Assembly (NCBI GenBank): GCA_030374765.1
Contig: JARGXX010000028.1
Coordinates: 620,001 to 684,000, forward strand
Length of the DNA: 64,000 bases
Reading direction: 5' to 3'
From: Agarophyton chilense
Lineage: Eukaryota; Rhodophyta; Florideophyceae; Gracilariales; Gracilariaceae
Under the pieces are notes generated by a model that saw only the letters and a list, made by a program, of their open reading frames with translations, did not search any database and was not told the DNA's origin. The first letter of the stretch is position 1. Every line of letters begins with the position of its first letter. Below, in pieces: positions 55,233 to 64,000 of the stretch. The translations under genes were made by a program, and so were the position numbers.

Positions 55233-55898
55233 ATTGGGTTGGAATTTGTGGGCGCCATCTTGGGAGTGTGACGCGGTGGGCCAACTTGACAGTAAAAGTC
55301 AATGTAAATGGGAGTCCCTCGTAGCCAAAAAAAGGCCCGTACAGATAAGTGTAGTTCGGTTTCGCAAAGAGATAAGTAGAACGGCAAGACAGGGACAATA
55401 CTCAACCCGTCAGATAAAAATAGATAAAATGACAAGGGGAGAACGAAGCTCAACCTAGCGATAATTCTCCAAAATCTTCTTAGGACGATACGCAACGAAA
55501 GACTTATGTCAATGGTCACTAGGAGTCAGACTCCCGACTTCCGATAAGACACTCCGGATGTGAGACGATTTCTGCAGCCTACGTACTTCTGCGCCAACCA
55601 GAAGCACGCGTATACAATCCCTACAAGGCTTCCCGAGGAGAGCTAATGACAGCGAGATATGCCTTCACTCATATACCCAAGCTGGCCTTTTGCAGGAAAG
55701 GTTACGCGGCACCACTTGCGGCAGCTTCCCGTCCAGTACTGAATCCCAGGAATCCTCCAGGTCTTACCGACCGACACAGGCTTTTCACTCTGTGGGGGAC
55801 CCCTTGCCAGACGCAGTACCGTTGGTACACACAAGCCGTCTCCCGTCCACGCCAAAGGCGCTTCAACCGGTACAGTGGGCTGATAGAGGGTGCACCTT

Positions 55899-56022
55899 CC
55901 AGCGGCAAACGCCTCACTGGTCCTCTATACGGCGGCAAACGCCTCACCGATTTTAGATAATTATAGGGTTGCTCCTCCAGCGGCAAGCGCCTCACTGGAC
56001 CCTAGGCGGCAAACGCCTCACC
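55899..56022. repeat. Four hairpin repeats in the gypsy LTR
   Basis: GCGGCAA(A/G)CGCCTCAC occurs at about 55902, 55932, 55980 and 56006. GGCG and CGCC within each unit pair around GCAAA, and two copies are flanked by CCA...CTGG that extends the stem. The same set is at 61661-61781 in the other LTR. Confidence 0.8.
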
Positions 56023-56120
56023 TTTTGTTATAGTTGAAGGGCTCGAAGCCAAAGGAAATAGTTGAATTGGGTGTTTGTTGGCTTGAGGTCGTCCGAGATG
56101 GTGTTCGGAGACTTCAGAGG

Positions 56121-56130
56121 CCCTTTTATA
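56121..56130 (-). promoter_or_regulatory. TATA box of the gypsy LTR (3' copy)
   Basis: TATAAAAGGG on the minus strand. The active copy would be the one in the 5' LTR at 61880-61889. The distance to the gag ATG at 61017 is about 860 bases, so R and U5 together are long. Confidence 0.65.
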
Positions 56131-56403
56131 GAGATCTAGAACCCACAGAATGGGCTGCAACGCATTGATACTCACTTATTACTACGGTGTGCTTCTAGGT
56201 TACTCTATTGGCTTCTAGAAGCCAGTACAGCAGCACACTAACCAATTAAAATGTAACAACTACGCCTGACATCACCAGAATACCACTGCAACGTCGGCGT
56301 CAACAAAGATGTAGGAACTCCCGGCGCTGCTGGCACATCCTACACGTGTGTTACAGCAGTGCCGGAACATTCCACACGTTCCGCGACCCACACAGCCCCA
56401 AGC

Positions 56404-59400
56404 TCAACGGTTGCTACGCCGCGGCAACCCGGAAACCTTAGCATCCAATGGTCGCGGCAGATAGATTTTGAGGCGTCGACAATGTATCCCTTGACGAGTA
56501 TAGCGGTTGTGTGGTGAGACCAAAGTGTACCTGGGGTGATCTGCACGGACAACACGGCAAGGTCCAAAGTACTTTGAGGAGAATGCCGGCCACTTCACTG
56601 TGGTATTCAGCGCCTTCCCCTTCGCCACCAAAACCTCATCTCCAACCTGGAACTTTCTTATCTTCTTCTCCGGAATATCCCTAGTAACTCTCATCTCAGC
56701 ACGCGCTGCCCGAGGATTAGATGAAGCTAAAGTCTCCAAGGTCCTAAATATCTGTGAAGAATCCCCATGCTGCACCGCCACACCCGAGTCATACGATGTC
56801 ATACGTGGTTTCACGCCATAAAGCAATTCAAAAGGCGATATTCCGCTGGCAAGATGGCGACGTCGATATCCATATAGAACTGAAGGGAGGTCATCATCCC
56901 AGCTTGAACCACGGGCTAAGACAGTCTTTCCAAGAGCTCGTTTAAGTGTACCAACCATTCTCTCAGCCCTACCATTGGACATAGGTGCGTAAGCCAGAAC
57001 AGTTTTCCACTTGATTCCTTTCTCTTTCATGAACGAAACGAGTGACATGGACGTGAAACAGGTCGCATTGTCGGATACGATGACACGGGGAAGGCCAAAA
57101 GGGGCGATGATTCCACTTTTCACAAATTCTACTACAGTTTCTGACGTTGAATTCCTTGTCGGGGCGGCAATCGGCCATCCAGTAAGATGCTCAACACAAA
57201 CCAAGAGAAATCGGTTTCCTGCCTTGCTCTTCTGGAAAGGACCGGCAAAGTCAATTGAAAACACATCAAACAGAGACGAAACCGGTGTGTGAAGGCTAGT
57301 ATAGTACTGTGGAAGTGGTGCCATCCTCTGACAAGCGTCACAGCTTTTGACGTAATCCCCAGTTTCTCGATACATTGTAGGCCACCAAAACCTCTCCGTA
57401 ATAAACTTCCTTGTAGCCTTGACGTCCCAGTGTCCGATATCGTCATGAAAAGACCTCAGTATACTCTGCCTATGAGAAACATCTGGTACGACTCGTAGAC
57501 CCTTTGTAGTGCGCCTGAATAGCTTTCCTTCCCAAACTAAGAACCGTTTCGCATTCCGTCTCACGATTTGGCGAACATGACTGTCATGTTCGTTCATTGA
57601 CATTCCACAGAGATAACGGGCAATGTTTGCATAGTATGGTTCAAGTCCACGAAATTGATCAGTGTCACCTATGAGGCATACGAGGTCTCCTTCATCCTCG
57701 TGCAACTCAACCTTATCACCATGGAGAATCCTCGAAAGATAGTCGGCAGCACCGTTGTCCTTCCCAGCCCGATATACTATCTCAAAGTCATACTCGGCAA
57801 GGAAATCGAGCCAACGGGCTAGGCGACCATGTATATCACGTTTCTGAAAGGCATATCGGAGAGCCATATGATCCGTAATAACTTTGAACGGAACAGAGGA
57901 GAGAAGATACACTCTGAACTTTTTCAGGGCAAATATGACTGCCAATGCTTCTCTCTCAGATGCAGAATAGTTCCTTTCCGCTGCAGTCATCGTGCGACTA
58001 GCGAACTGCAAGGGGTGGATCCTACCGTCTTCTTTCTTCTGAGACAACACGGCCCCAAGCGACACACTCGACGCATCTGTCTCAACAATGAAAGGTTTCT
58101 CAAAGTCCGGGAATGACAACACTGGTGGCTGAGTTAACTTCTTCTTCAACCCGTGGAAGGCGTCAAGCATGTCTTCAGTCCAAGTCAGGGTTTTATTTCC
58201 CGAGGTAGCACTGTGAAGCACTGCCGAAGTCTCAGCAAAGTTTCTGATGAAGCGACGATAGTATCCGGCTAGGCCAAGGAATGATCTCAACTCCGTCGTG
58301 GTGGAAGGTATGGGTGCCTCCTGAATCTTATCAATCTTTGCTTGATCTACTGAAACGCCACTCGCGTCAATAACGTGGCCGAGAAGATGTACCTTAGGAA
58401 GGGCAAAGAAACACTTTGATAACTTCAGTTTAAGGCCATGCATACTTATTCGTTCCAAGACAGACCGGATGTGCCGTACATGTTCTTCGAGACTTCTCGA
58501 AAAGATTACAACGTCGTCGATATAGACCCGGACGAAGGAAAGCCCACGGAGGACGACGTCCATCATACGCTGAAAGGTAGAAGGAGCATTCATAAGTCCA
58601 AATGGCATTACTTCGAACATGAAGGTCCCATATCTGCATACGAAAGTAGTCATTTCTTTGCACTCTTCCGACATTTTCACTTGCCAGTATCCAGTGAAAA
58701 GATCAAGCGTTGTAAAGAAACAGCATCCGCCTAAGTCATCAAAGATCTCTTCCATACGTGGCAACGGCCATCGATCGGCTTTCATGACACGGTTGAGTTC
58801 TCGGTAATCCACGCAGAACCTGGGGCTACCATCCTTCTTGGTTGCGATAACAACAGGAAAGGACCACGCTGATGCAGAAGGAGTAATGATACCTGCCTCC
58901 AGTAATAAATCGATCTCTTCCCGGATGAACTCATTATGCCTAGGAGACATTCTTCTCGCTCTGAAATATATAGGCTTGTTGATAGTCAGTTCGAACGAAT
59001 GTGATACTGGAACATCTGCTGGGCGGAGGTCCATCAGGGTCCAAGCGATGACATTGGTCTCCTTCAAACTCGAAATAAATTTTCCTTTTTCTTTCGTAGG
59101 TATGTGAGACAACTTGGACAGCAAAAGTTCTTCCTGAGGATCGGATCCAGATATATTCAGTCCCGGTATAATCTCATCTTCATCAATTCTCACTTTGTCA
59201 GTAAGAGCCACGACCAGTTCTTCATCTTCAGAGACAGTATCCTCAACAGCGGCATCAGAATCTGACGTAAAGTCTTCACTATCCGTATCAGATCCTTCTC
59301 CATCTGGGGCCTCAACACGGGCGTAGTCAAAACCGAGTATAATCTTCTGTCCGGCAATCTTCATCTTCACTTGTTGGTTGCCAAGGTCTAAGCAAGCCTG

Positions 59401-61017
59401 TAGCATCTCTAGAGTTGGGCACCCGATGATGACATCGAACGGTGGCCCTTCAATGACAAGAAAATCTAGCGGAACTGATATACCTCCGAAGGAGACTGGC
59501 ACGTCGTGAAGAACTCCTCTGCATGAAGCACTGTCTCCATTGGCGACAGTAATCTTTTTTGAGGTTTCCTTGGGGTTCAGAGAAAGCTTTTCGCACAACT
59601 TCTTTGAGATTAGATTAGGAACAGCGCCAGAATCAAGCAGAGCTTCAGTTTCCCTCCCGAATATTCCGACAGAAACAGCTTTTAAACGTCTAGGGTGCTT
59701 GGCAACAGGGCCCACAAAAGGACGGCGAACAGTGCTTCGGCGACTAATGAGCTTTCTGATCTGTTTCTTGGCATCGTCGGCATCTCCGCGCATCAACTGG
59801 CCAAACGTGATCCCAGAAGAGGCGTTTGCCAACTCTGTAATTACATTATACTTGCTTGCATGATCTGGTATGTTCTCTTTCTTCGGCTTCCTCTGCTTCT
59901 GCTTTCTTGGCTTACCTTCGGTAATCTTCTTACGACGAACTCTTTCTTCATGAAGAGGCGGGTTCAACATGAACGGAATGGGCGCTTTGCCTTCCGAGCG
60001 AAGCTGTTTTGGTAGCGCTTCTCCGTCCACGGTTCTTTTCATTGCAGCGACGACATCAGTCGTTTCTGAGTCCTCCGTCACAATTGAAACAGGATCAGGC
60101 CCTTTTCGATCATTATTTGAGGTTTCTCTCTGTTCTTCAGAATTGTTTGATACCTTTCGAGCTTCGTCGGGCCATATCCGTCGCCAACAGGTGATTTCAG
60201 AATGTCCCATCTTGCCACACCGATTACATCTCGTATCACGATGCGGGTTTGAGTCACACTGAGAAGCGTAATGTCCGGGCTTCCTACAGTAAGAACAAGA
60301 CCTTTCTGAGTCTCGGCGATCTGTCTGTGATTTCTTCACCATGAGAGAGAGCTGTGAAAGCTGATCTGCTAACTTGTCGACCTTAGACTCCAAACCATGG
60401 GACGAAGAAGGACCTTCAAGGATCCTAGGATTAGGGACAATACGCTTTGGTGGGGTAAAGAACGAGACATGTGGTCCAATCGTTTTCTTGGCAGTGTCAA
60501 AGGCTTTCACTTGAACCTTTAACTCATCGTAATTTTCTGCACCTCGAAAGATGACAAACTGGGCCAGGTCTGCGTACCCCATAACAGCCTTTTTCAAAAG
60601 GCCAAACTTCGCCTCGGCATTAAAACCCGCCTTCTGAAAGAGGTTATCCATGTAACTCATTGAACCAACTAAGTCACCGTAATCCAATTTTGCCGATATT
60701 GCCAATCGAATGTCTTCCTCAGGTTCTTTAACTTCTCCGAATCGATTGATGAAGGTTTTCTTGACAGATTCATAATCTTTTGCTTCTTCAGAGAGTGAAC
60801 CATTGACAGCATAAGTATCATAATAAAACTCGAACGCCTCCTTCTCTAGGAAACCGAGCAATTCTAATGCCATCTCTTCCTTGGATTTTCCTCTCATAGC
60901 AACATTTTCGAAATAGAAAAAGAACTTCACAACATCAATAGATGAACCATCGAAGGTAGTAACTGAAGGGCCGGCTTCCACGGAACTGCCTCGGCGAGAG
61001 TACCATGTGGGCGCCAT
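56404..61017 (-). CDS. Ty3/gypsy gag-pol polyprotein, intact
   Basis: About 1537 residues from ATG at 61017, four codons before the LTR end (MAPT, then W from the primer-binding site), to TGA at 56404-56406. The frame is also open upstream within the LTR for 87 codons, so a longer form is possible. Approximate positions from 61017: two CCHC knuckles CSYCRKPGHYASQC and CNRCGKMGHSEITC (240-280); protease LLDSGAVPNLIS (about 458); reverse transcriptase with FTTLDLFTGYWQ and YIDDVVIF (about 830); RNase H VETDASSVSLG (about 978); integrase zinc motif H-H-C-DAC, then IDFAG (1254), VSDNATCF (1313) and AERM (1350). VKWPAFSSKYFGPCRVV at the end is a GPY/F module. No chromodomain. All catalytic residues are present. 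Confidence 0.95.
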   Translation of the reverse strand: MAPTWYSRRGSSVEAGPSVTTFDGSSIDVVKFFFYFENVAMRGKSKEEMALELLGFLEKEAFEFYYDTYAVNGSLSEEAKDYESVKKTFINRFGEVKEPEEDIRLAISAKLDYGDLVGSMSYMDNLFQKAGFNAEAKFGLLKKAVMGYADLAQFVIFRGAENYDELKVQVKAFDTAKKTIGPHVSFFTPPKRIVPNPRILEGPSSSHGLESKVDKLADQLSQLSLMVKKSQTDRRDSERSCSYCRKPGHYASQCDSNPHRDTRCNRCGKMGHSEITCWRRIWPDEARKVSNNSEEQRETSNNDRKGPDPVSIVTEDSETTDVVAAMKRTVDGEALPKQLRSEGKAPIPFMLNPPLHEERVRRKKITEGKPRKQKQRKPKKENIPDHASKYNVITELANASSGITFGQLMRGDADDAKKQIRKLISRRSTVRRPFVGPVAKHPRRLKAVSVGIFGRETEALLDSGAVPNLISKKLCEKLSLNPKETSKKITVANGDSASCRGVLHDVPVSFGGISVPLDFLVIEGPPFDVIIGCPTLEMLQACLDLGNQQVKMKIAGQKIILGFDYARVEAPDGEGSDTDSEDFTSDSDAAVEDTVSEDEELVVALTDKVRIDEDEIIPGLNISGSDPQEELLLSKLSHIPTKEKGKFISSLKETNVIAWTLMDLRPADVPVSHSFELTINKPIYFRARRMSPRHNEFIREEIDLLLEAGIITPSASAWSFPVVIATKKDGSPRFCVDYRELNRVMKADRWPLPRMEEIFDDLGGCCFFTTLDLFTGYWQVKMSEECKEMTTFVCRYGTFMFEVMPFGLMNAPSTFQRMMDVVLRGLSFVRVYIDDVVIFSRSLEEHVRHIRSVLERISMHGLKLKLSKCFFALPKVHLLGHVIDASGVSVDQAKIDKIQEAPIPSTTTELRSFLGLAGYYRRFIRNFAETSAVLHSATSGNKTLTWTEDMLDAFHGLKKKLTQPPVLSFPDFEKPFIVETDASSVSLGAVLSQKKEDGRIHPLQFASRTMTAAERNYSASEREALAVIFALKKFRVYLLSSVPFKVITDHMALRYAFQKRDIHGRLARWLDFLAEYDFEIVYRAGKDNGAADYLSRILHGDKVELHEDEGDLVCLIGDTDQFRGLEPYYANIARYLCGMSMNEHDSHVRQIVRRNAKRFLVWEGKLFRRTTKGLRVVPDVSHRQSILRSFHDDIGHWDVKATRKFITERFWWPTMYRETGDYVKSCDACQRMAPLPQYYTSLHTPVSSLFDVFSIDFAGPFQKSKAGNRFLLVCVEHLTGWPIAAPTRNSTSETVVEFVKSGIIAPFGLPRVIVSDNATCFTSMSLVSFMKEKGIKWKTVLAYAPMSNGRAERMVGTLKRALGKTVLARGSSWDDDLPSVLYGYRRRHLASGISPFELLYGVKPRMTSYDSGVAVQHGDSSQIFRTLETLASSNPRAARAEMRVTRDIPEKKIRKFQVGDEVLVAKGKALNTTVKWPAFSSKYFGPCRVVRADHPRYTLVSPHNRYTRQGIHCRRLKIYLPRPLDAKVSGLPRRSNR
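60991..61005 (-). other. Primer-binding site of the intact gypsy element
   Basis: On the minus strand TGGTACTCTCGCCGA follows the LTR end ...GCCCACA directly. The leading TGG pairs with the CCA end of a tRNA, here one ending ...GGCGAGAGTACCA. I cannot name this tRNA. The site is inside the reading frame and is translated as WYSRR. Confidence 0.75.
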
Positions 61018-62151
61018 CTTGGGAGTGTGACGCGGTGGGCCAACTTGACAGTAAAAGTCAATGTAAATGGGAGTCCCTCGTAGCCAAAAAAAGGCCCGTA
61101 CAGATAAGTGTAGTTCGGTTTCGCAAAGAGATAAGTAGAACGGCAAGACAGGGACAATACTCAACCCGTCAGATAAAAATAGATAAAATGACAAGGGGAG
61201 AACGAAGCTCAACCTAGCGATAATTCTCCAAAATCTTCTTAGGACGATACGCAACGAAAGACTTATGTCAATGGTCACTAGGAGTCAGACTCCCGACTTC
61301 CGATAAGACACTCCGGATGTGAGACGATTTCTGCAGCCTACGTACTTCTGCGCCAACCAGAAGCACGCGTATACAATCCCTACAAGGCTTCCCGAGGAGA
61401 GCTAATGACAGCGAGATATGCCTTCACTCATATACCCAAGCTGGCCTTTTGCAGGAAAGGTTACGCGGCACCACTTGCGGCAGCTTCCCGTCCAGTACTG
61501 AATCCCAGGAATCCTCCAGGTCTTACCGACCGACACAGGCTTTTCACTCTGTGGGGGACCCCTTGCCAGACGCAGTACCGTTGGTACACACAAGCCGTCT
61601 CCCGTCCACGCCAAAGGCGCTTCAACCGGTACAGTGGGCTGATAGAGGGTGCACCTTCCAGCGGCAAACGCCTCACTGGTCCTCTATACGGCGGCAAACG
61701 CCTCACCGATTTTAGATAATTATAGGGTTGCTCCTCCAGCGGCAAGCGCCTCACTGGACCCTAGGCGGCAAACGCCTCACCTTTTGTTATAGTTGAAGGG
61801 CTCGAAGCCAAAGGAAATAGTTGAATTGGGTGTTTGTTGGCTTGAGGTCGTCCGAGATGGTGTTCGGAGACTTCAGAGGCCCTTTTATAGAGATCTAGAA
61901 CCCACAGAATGGGCTGCAACGCATTGATACTCACTTATTACTACGGTGTGCTTCTAGGTTACTCTATTGGCTTCTAGAAGCCAGTACAGCAGCACACTAA
62001 CCAATTAAAATGTAACAACTACGCCTGACATCACCAGAATACCACTGCAACGTCGGCGTCAACAAAGATGTAGGAACTCCCGGCGCTGCTGGCACATCCT
62101 ACACGTGTGTTACAGCAGTGCCGGAACATTCCACACGTTCCGCGACCCACA
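61006..62151 (-). repeat. Shared LTR of the two tandem gypsy units
   Basis: It serves as 5' LTR for the unit at 55247-62151 and, at the same time, as 3' LTR for the unit that starts at 62152. It matches 55247-56392 at a constant offset of 5759 bp, without any difference I could find. Confidence 0.9.
61880..61889 (-). promoter_or_regulatory. TATA box of the gypsy 5' LTR
   Basis: TATAAAAGGG on the minus strand in the LTR that would drive the intact polyprotein gene. Confidence 0.65.
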
Positions 62152-64000
62152 CAGCCCCAAGCTCAACGGTTGCTACGCCGCGGCAACCCGGAAACCTTAG
62201 CATCCAATGGTCGCGGCAGATAGATTTTGAGGCGTCGACAATGTATCCCTTGACGAGTATAGCGGTTGTGTGGTGAGACCAAAGTGTACCTGGGGTGATC
62301 TGCACGGACAACACGGCAAGGTCCAAAGTACTTTGAGGAGAATGCCGGCCACTTCACTGTGGTATTCAGCGCCTTCCCCTTCGCCACCAAAACCTCATCT
62401 CCAACCTGGAACTTTCTTATCTTCTTCTCCGGAATATCCCTAGTAACTCTCATCTCAGCACGCGCTGCCCGAGGATTAGATGAAGCTAAAGTCTCCAAGG
62501 TCCTAAATATCTGTGAAGAATCCCCATGCTGCACCGCCACACCCGAGTCATACGATGTCATACGTGGTTTCACGCCATAAAGCAATTCAAAAGGCGATAT
62601 TCCGCTGGCAAGATGGCGACGTCGATATCCATATAGAACTGAAGGGAGGTCATCATCCCAGCTTGAACCACGGGCTAAGACAGTCTTTCCAAGAGCTCGT
62701 TTAAGTGTACCAACCATTCTCTCAGCCCTACCATTGGACATAGGTGCGTAAGCCAGAACAGTTTTCCACTTGATTCCTTTCTCTTTCATGAACGAAACGA
62801 GTGACATGGACGTGAAACAGGTCGCATTGTCGGATACGATGACACGGGGAAGGCCAAAAGGGGCGATGATTCCACTTTTCACAAATTCTACTACAGTTTC
62901 TGACGTTGAATTCCTTGTCGGGGCGGCAATCGGCCATCCAGTAAGATGCTCAACACAAACCAAGAGAAATCGGTTTCCTGCCTTGCTCTTCTGGAAAGGA
63001 CCGGCAAAGTCAATTGAAAACACATCAAACAGAGACGAAACCGGTGTGTGAAGGCTAGTATAGTACTGTGGAAGTGGTGCCATCCTCTGACAAGCGTCAC
63101 AGCTTTTGACGTAATCCCCAGTTTCTCGATACATTGTAGGCCACCAAAACCTCTCCGTAATAAACTTCCTTGTAGCCTTGACGTCCCAGTGTCCGATATC
63201 GTCATGAAAAGACCTCAGTATACTCTGCCTATGAGAAACATCTGGTACGACTCGTAGACCCTTTGTAGTGCGCCTGAATAGCTTTCCTTCCCAAACTAAG
63301 AACCGTTTCGCATTCCGTCTCACGATTTGGCGAACATGACTGTCATGTTCGTTCATTGACATTCCACAGAGATAACGGGCAATGTTTGCATAGTATGGTT
63401 CAAGTCCACGAAATTGATCAGTGTCACCTATGAGGCATACGAGGTCTCCTTCATCCTCGTGCAACTCAACCTTATCACCATGGAGAATCCTCGAAAGATA
63501 GTCGGCAGCACCGTTGTCCTTCCCAGCCCGATATACTATCTCAAAGTCATACTCGGCAAGGAAATCGAGCCAACGGGCTAGGCGACCATGTATATCACGT
63601 TTCTGAAAGGCATATCGGAGAGCCATATGATCCGTAATAACTTTGAACGGAACAGAGGAGAGAAGATACACTCTGAACTTTTTCAGGGCAAATATGACTG
63701 CCAATGCTTCTCTCTCAGATGCAGAATAGTTCCTTTCCGCTGCAGTCATCGTGCGACTAGCGAACTGCAAGGGGTGGATCCTACCGTCTTCTTTCTTCTG
63801 AGACAACACGGCCCCAAGCGACACACTCGACGCATCTGTCTCAACAATGAAAGGTTTCTCAAAGTCCGGGAATGACAACACTGGTGGCTGAGTTAACTTC
63901 TTCTTCAACCCGTGGAAGGCGTCAAGCATGTCTTCAGTCCAAGTCAGGGTTTTATTTCCCGAGGTAGCACTGTGAAGCACTGCCGAAGTCTCAGCAAAGT
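62152..64000 (-). mobile_element. Second tandem gypsy unit (partial, leaves the window)
   Basis: Begins with the polypurine region and the stop of gag-pol right after the shared LTR and repeats 56393-58241 at an offset of 5759 bp. The rest, including its 5' LTR, is beyond the window edge. Confidence 0.9.
62163..64000 (-). CDS. Ty3/gypsy pol, C-terminal part (second tandem unit)
   Basis: Open to the window edge. It carries the end of reverse transcriptase, RNase H (VETDASSVSLG), the integrase zinc motif, Asp, Asp and Glu, and the GPY/F tail, residue for residue the same as the first unit. The stop is TGA at 62163-62165. The N-terminal part lies outside. Confidence 0.93.
   Translation of the reverse strand, partial: FAETSAVLHSATSGNKTLTWTEDMLDAFHGLKKKLTQPPVLSFPDFEKPFIVETDASSVSLGAVLSQKKEDGRIHPLQFASRTMTAAERNYSASEREALAVIFALKKFRVYLLSSVPFKVITDHMALRYAFQKRDIHGRLARWLDFLAEYDFEIVYRAGKDNGAADYLSRILHGDKVELHEDEGDLVCLIGDTDQFRGLEPYYANIARYLCGMSMNEHDSHVRQIVRRNAKRFLVWEGKLFRRTTKGLRVVPDVSHRQSILRSFHDDIGHWDVKATRKFITERFWWPTMYRETGDYVKSCDACQRMAPLPQYYTSLHTPVSSLFDVFSIDFAGPFQKSKAGNRFLLVCVEHLTGWPIAAPTRNSTSETVVEFVKSGIIAPFGLPRVIVSDNATCFTSMSLVSFMKEKGIKWKTVLAYAPMSNGRAERMVGTLKRALGKTVLARGSSWDDDLPSVLYGYRRRHLASGISPFELLYGVKPRMTSYDSGVAVQHGDSSQIFRTLETLASSNPRAARAEMRVTRDIPEKKIRKFQVGDEVLVAKGKALNTTVKWPAFSSKYFGPCRVVRADHPRYTLVSPHNRYTRQGIHCRRLKIYLPRPLDAKVSGLPRRSNR

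Larger units (their letters stand above)
55247..56392 (-). repeat. 3' LTR of the intact gypsy element
   Basis: 1146 bp, offset exactly 5759 bp from its partner. It holds a TATA box, a four-copy hairpin motif and, in element orientation, an open frame of 87 codons that runs into gag in the 5' copy. Confidence 0.9.
55247..62151 (-). mobile_element. Complete Ty3/gypsy element, intact polyprotein
   Basis: LTRs of 1146 bp (55247-56392 and 61006-62151) with terminal TGTGGG...CCCACA bound an internal region with one uninterrupted gag-pol frame. On the minus strand a primer-binding site beginning TGGTACTCTCGCC follows the 5' LTR, and GCTTGGGGCTG precedes the 3' LTR. The two LTRs appear identical by eye, so the element is very young or recently recombined. 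Sequence identical to its 3' internal part continues beyond 62151, giving a tandem arrangement. Confidence 0.93.

Overview
This is a eukaryotic nuclear window, very rich in LTR retrotransposons. Evidence: Ty1/copia and Ty3/gypsy pol domains, a Mediator-13-like gene, a ubiquitin-protease fold, a RING finger and candidate GT-AG splice sites. The genes look intron-poor. My best guess is an alga or related protist (red-algal-like), held with low confidence because nothing here fixes the taxon. No rRNA, tRNA or CRISPR was found.

Layout. 1-5.6 kb: the 3' end of a canonical copia element (+) with its LTR, then a broken copia element on the minus strand (copy B). 7.26-14.10 kb: a Ty3/gypsy chromovirus (-) between two clear LTRs, whose reverse transcriptase core is replaced by a piece of a canonical copia element. 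15.4-16.5 kb: an intact C2H2 zinc-finger gene (-). 17.3-18.5 kb: a copia fragment (D). 18.6-20.0 kb: a broken sucrose-transporter-like gene. 20.7-23.6 kb: a decayed chromodomain gypsy. 24.5-25.6 kb: a RING gene with one stop codon and a helical hypothetical protein. 26.8-35.5 kb: a Mediator subunit 13-like gene, already carrying stops and frameshifts, split by a complete copia element (copy A, 29467-34709) with target-site duplication. 36.2-36.9 kb: a tyrosine-recombinase (Crypton-like) remnant (-). 38.7-39.1 kb: a 140-bp tandem repeat made of hairpins. 40.9-44.8 kb: copia copy C, lacking gag and protease. 47.8-48.8 kb: a ubiquitin-specific-protease-like protein with Ser in place of the catalytic Cys. 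49.9-53.8 kb: two related secreted glycine-rich proteins (-). 55.2-64.0 kb: a young, intact Ty3/gypsy element (-) arranged in tandem as LTR-internal-LTR-internal, apparently without any difference between the copies inside the window.

How it fits together. Copies A, B, C and D belong to one divergent copia clade. Where the regions survive, it has a protease motif DDGA, a reverse-transcriptase box without the usual Tyr, and a primer-binding site matching the anticodon arm of initiator tRNA-Met. In both copies where this site survives (A and B), the polyprotein start codon lies inside it. Most recognisable host genes are broken (MED13-like, sucrose transporter, RING). The zinc-finger gene, the USP-like gene and the two secreted-protein genes are open. 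The window reads as a retrotransposon-driven gene graveyard with a few live islands.
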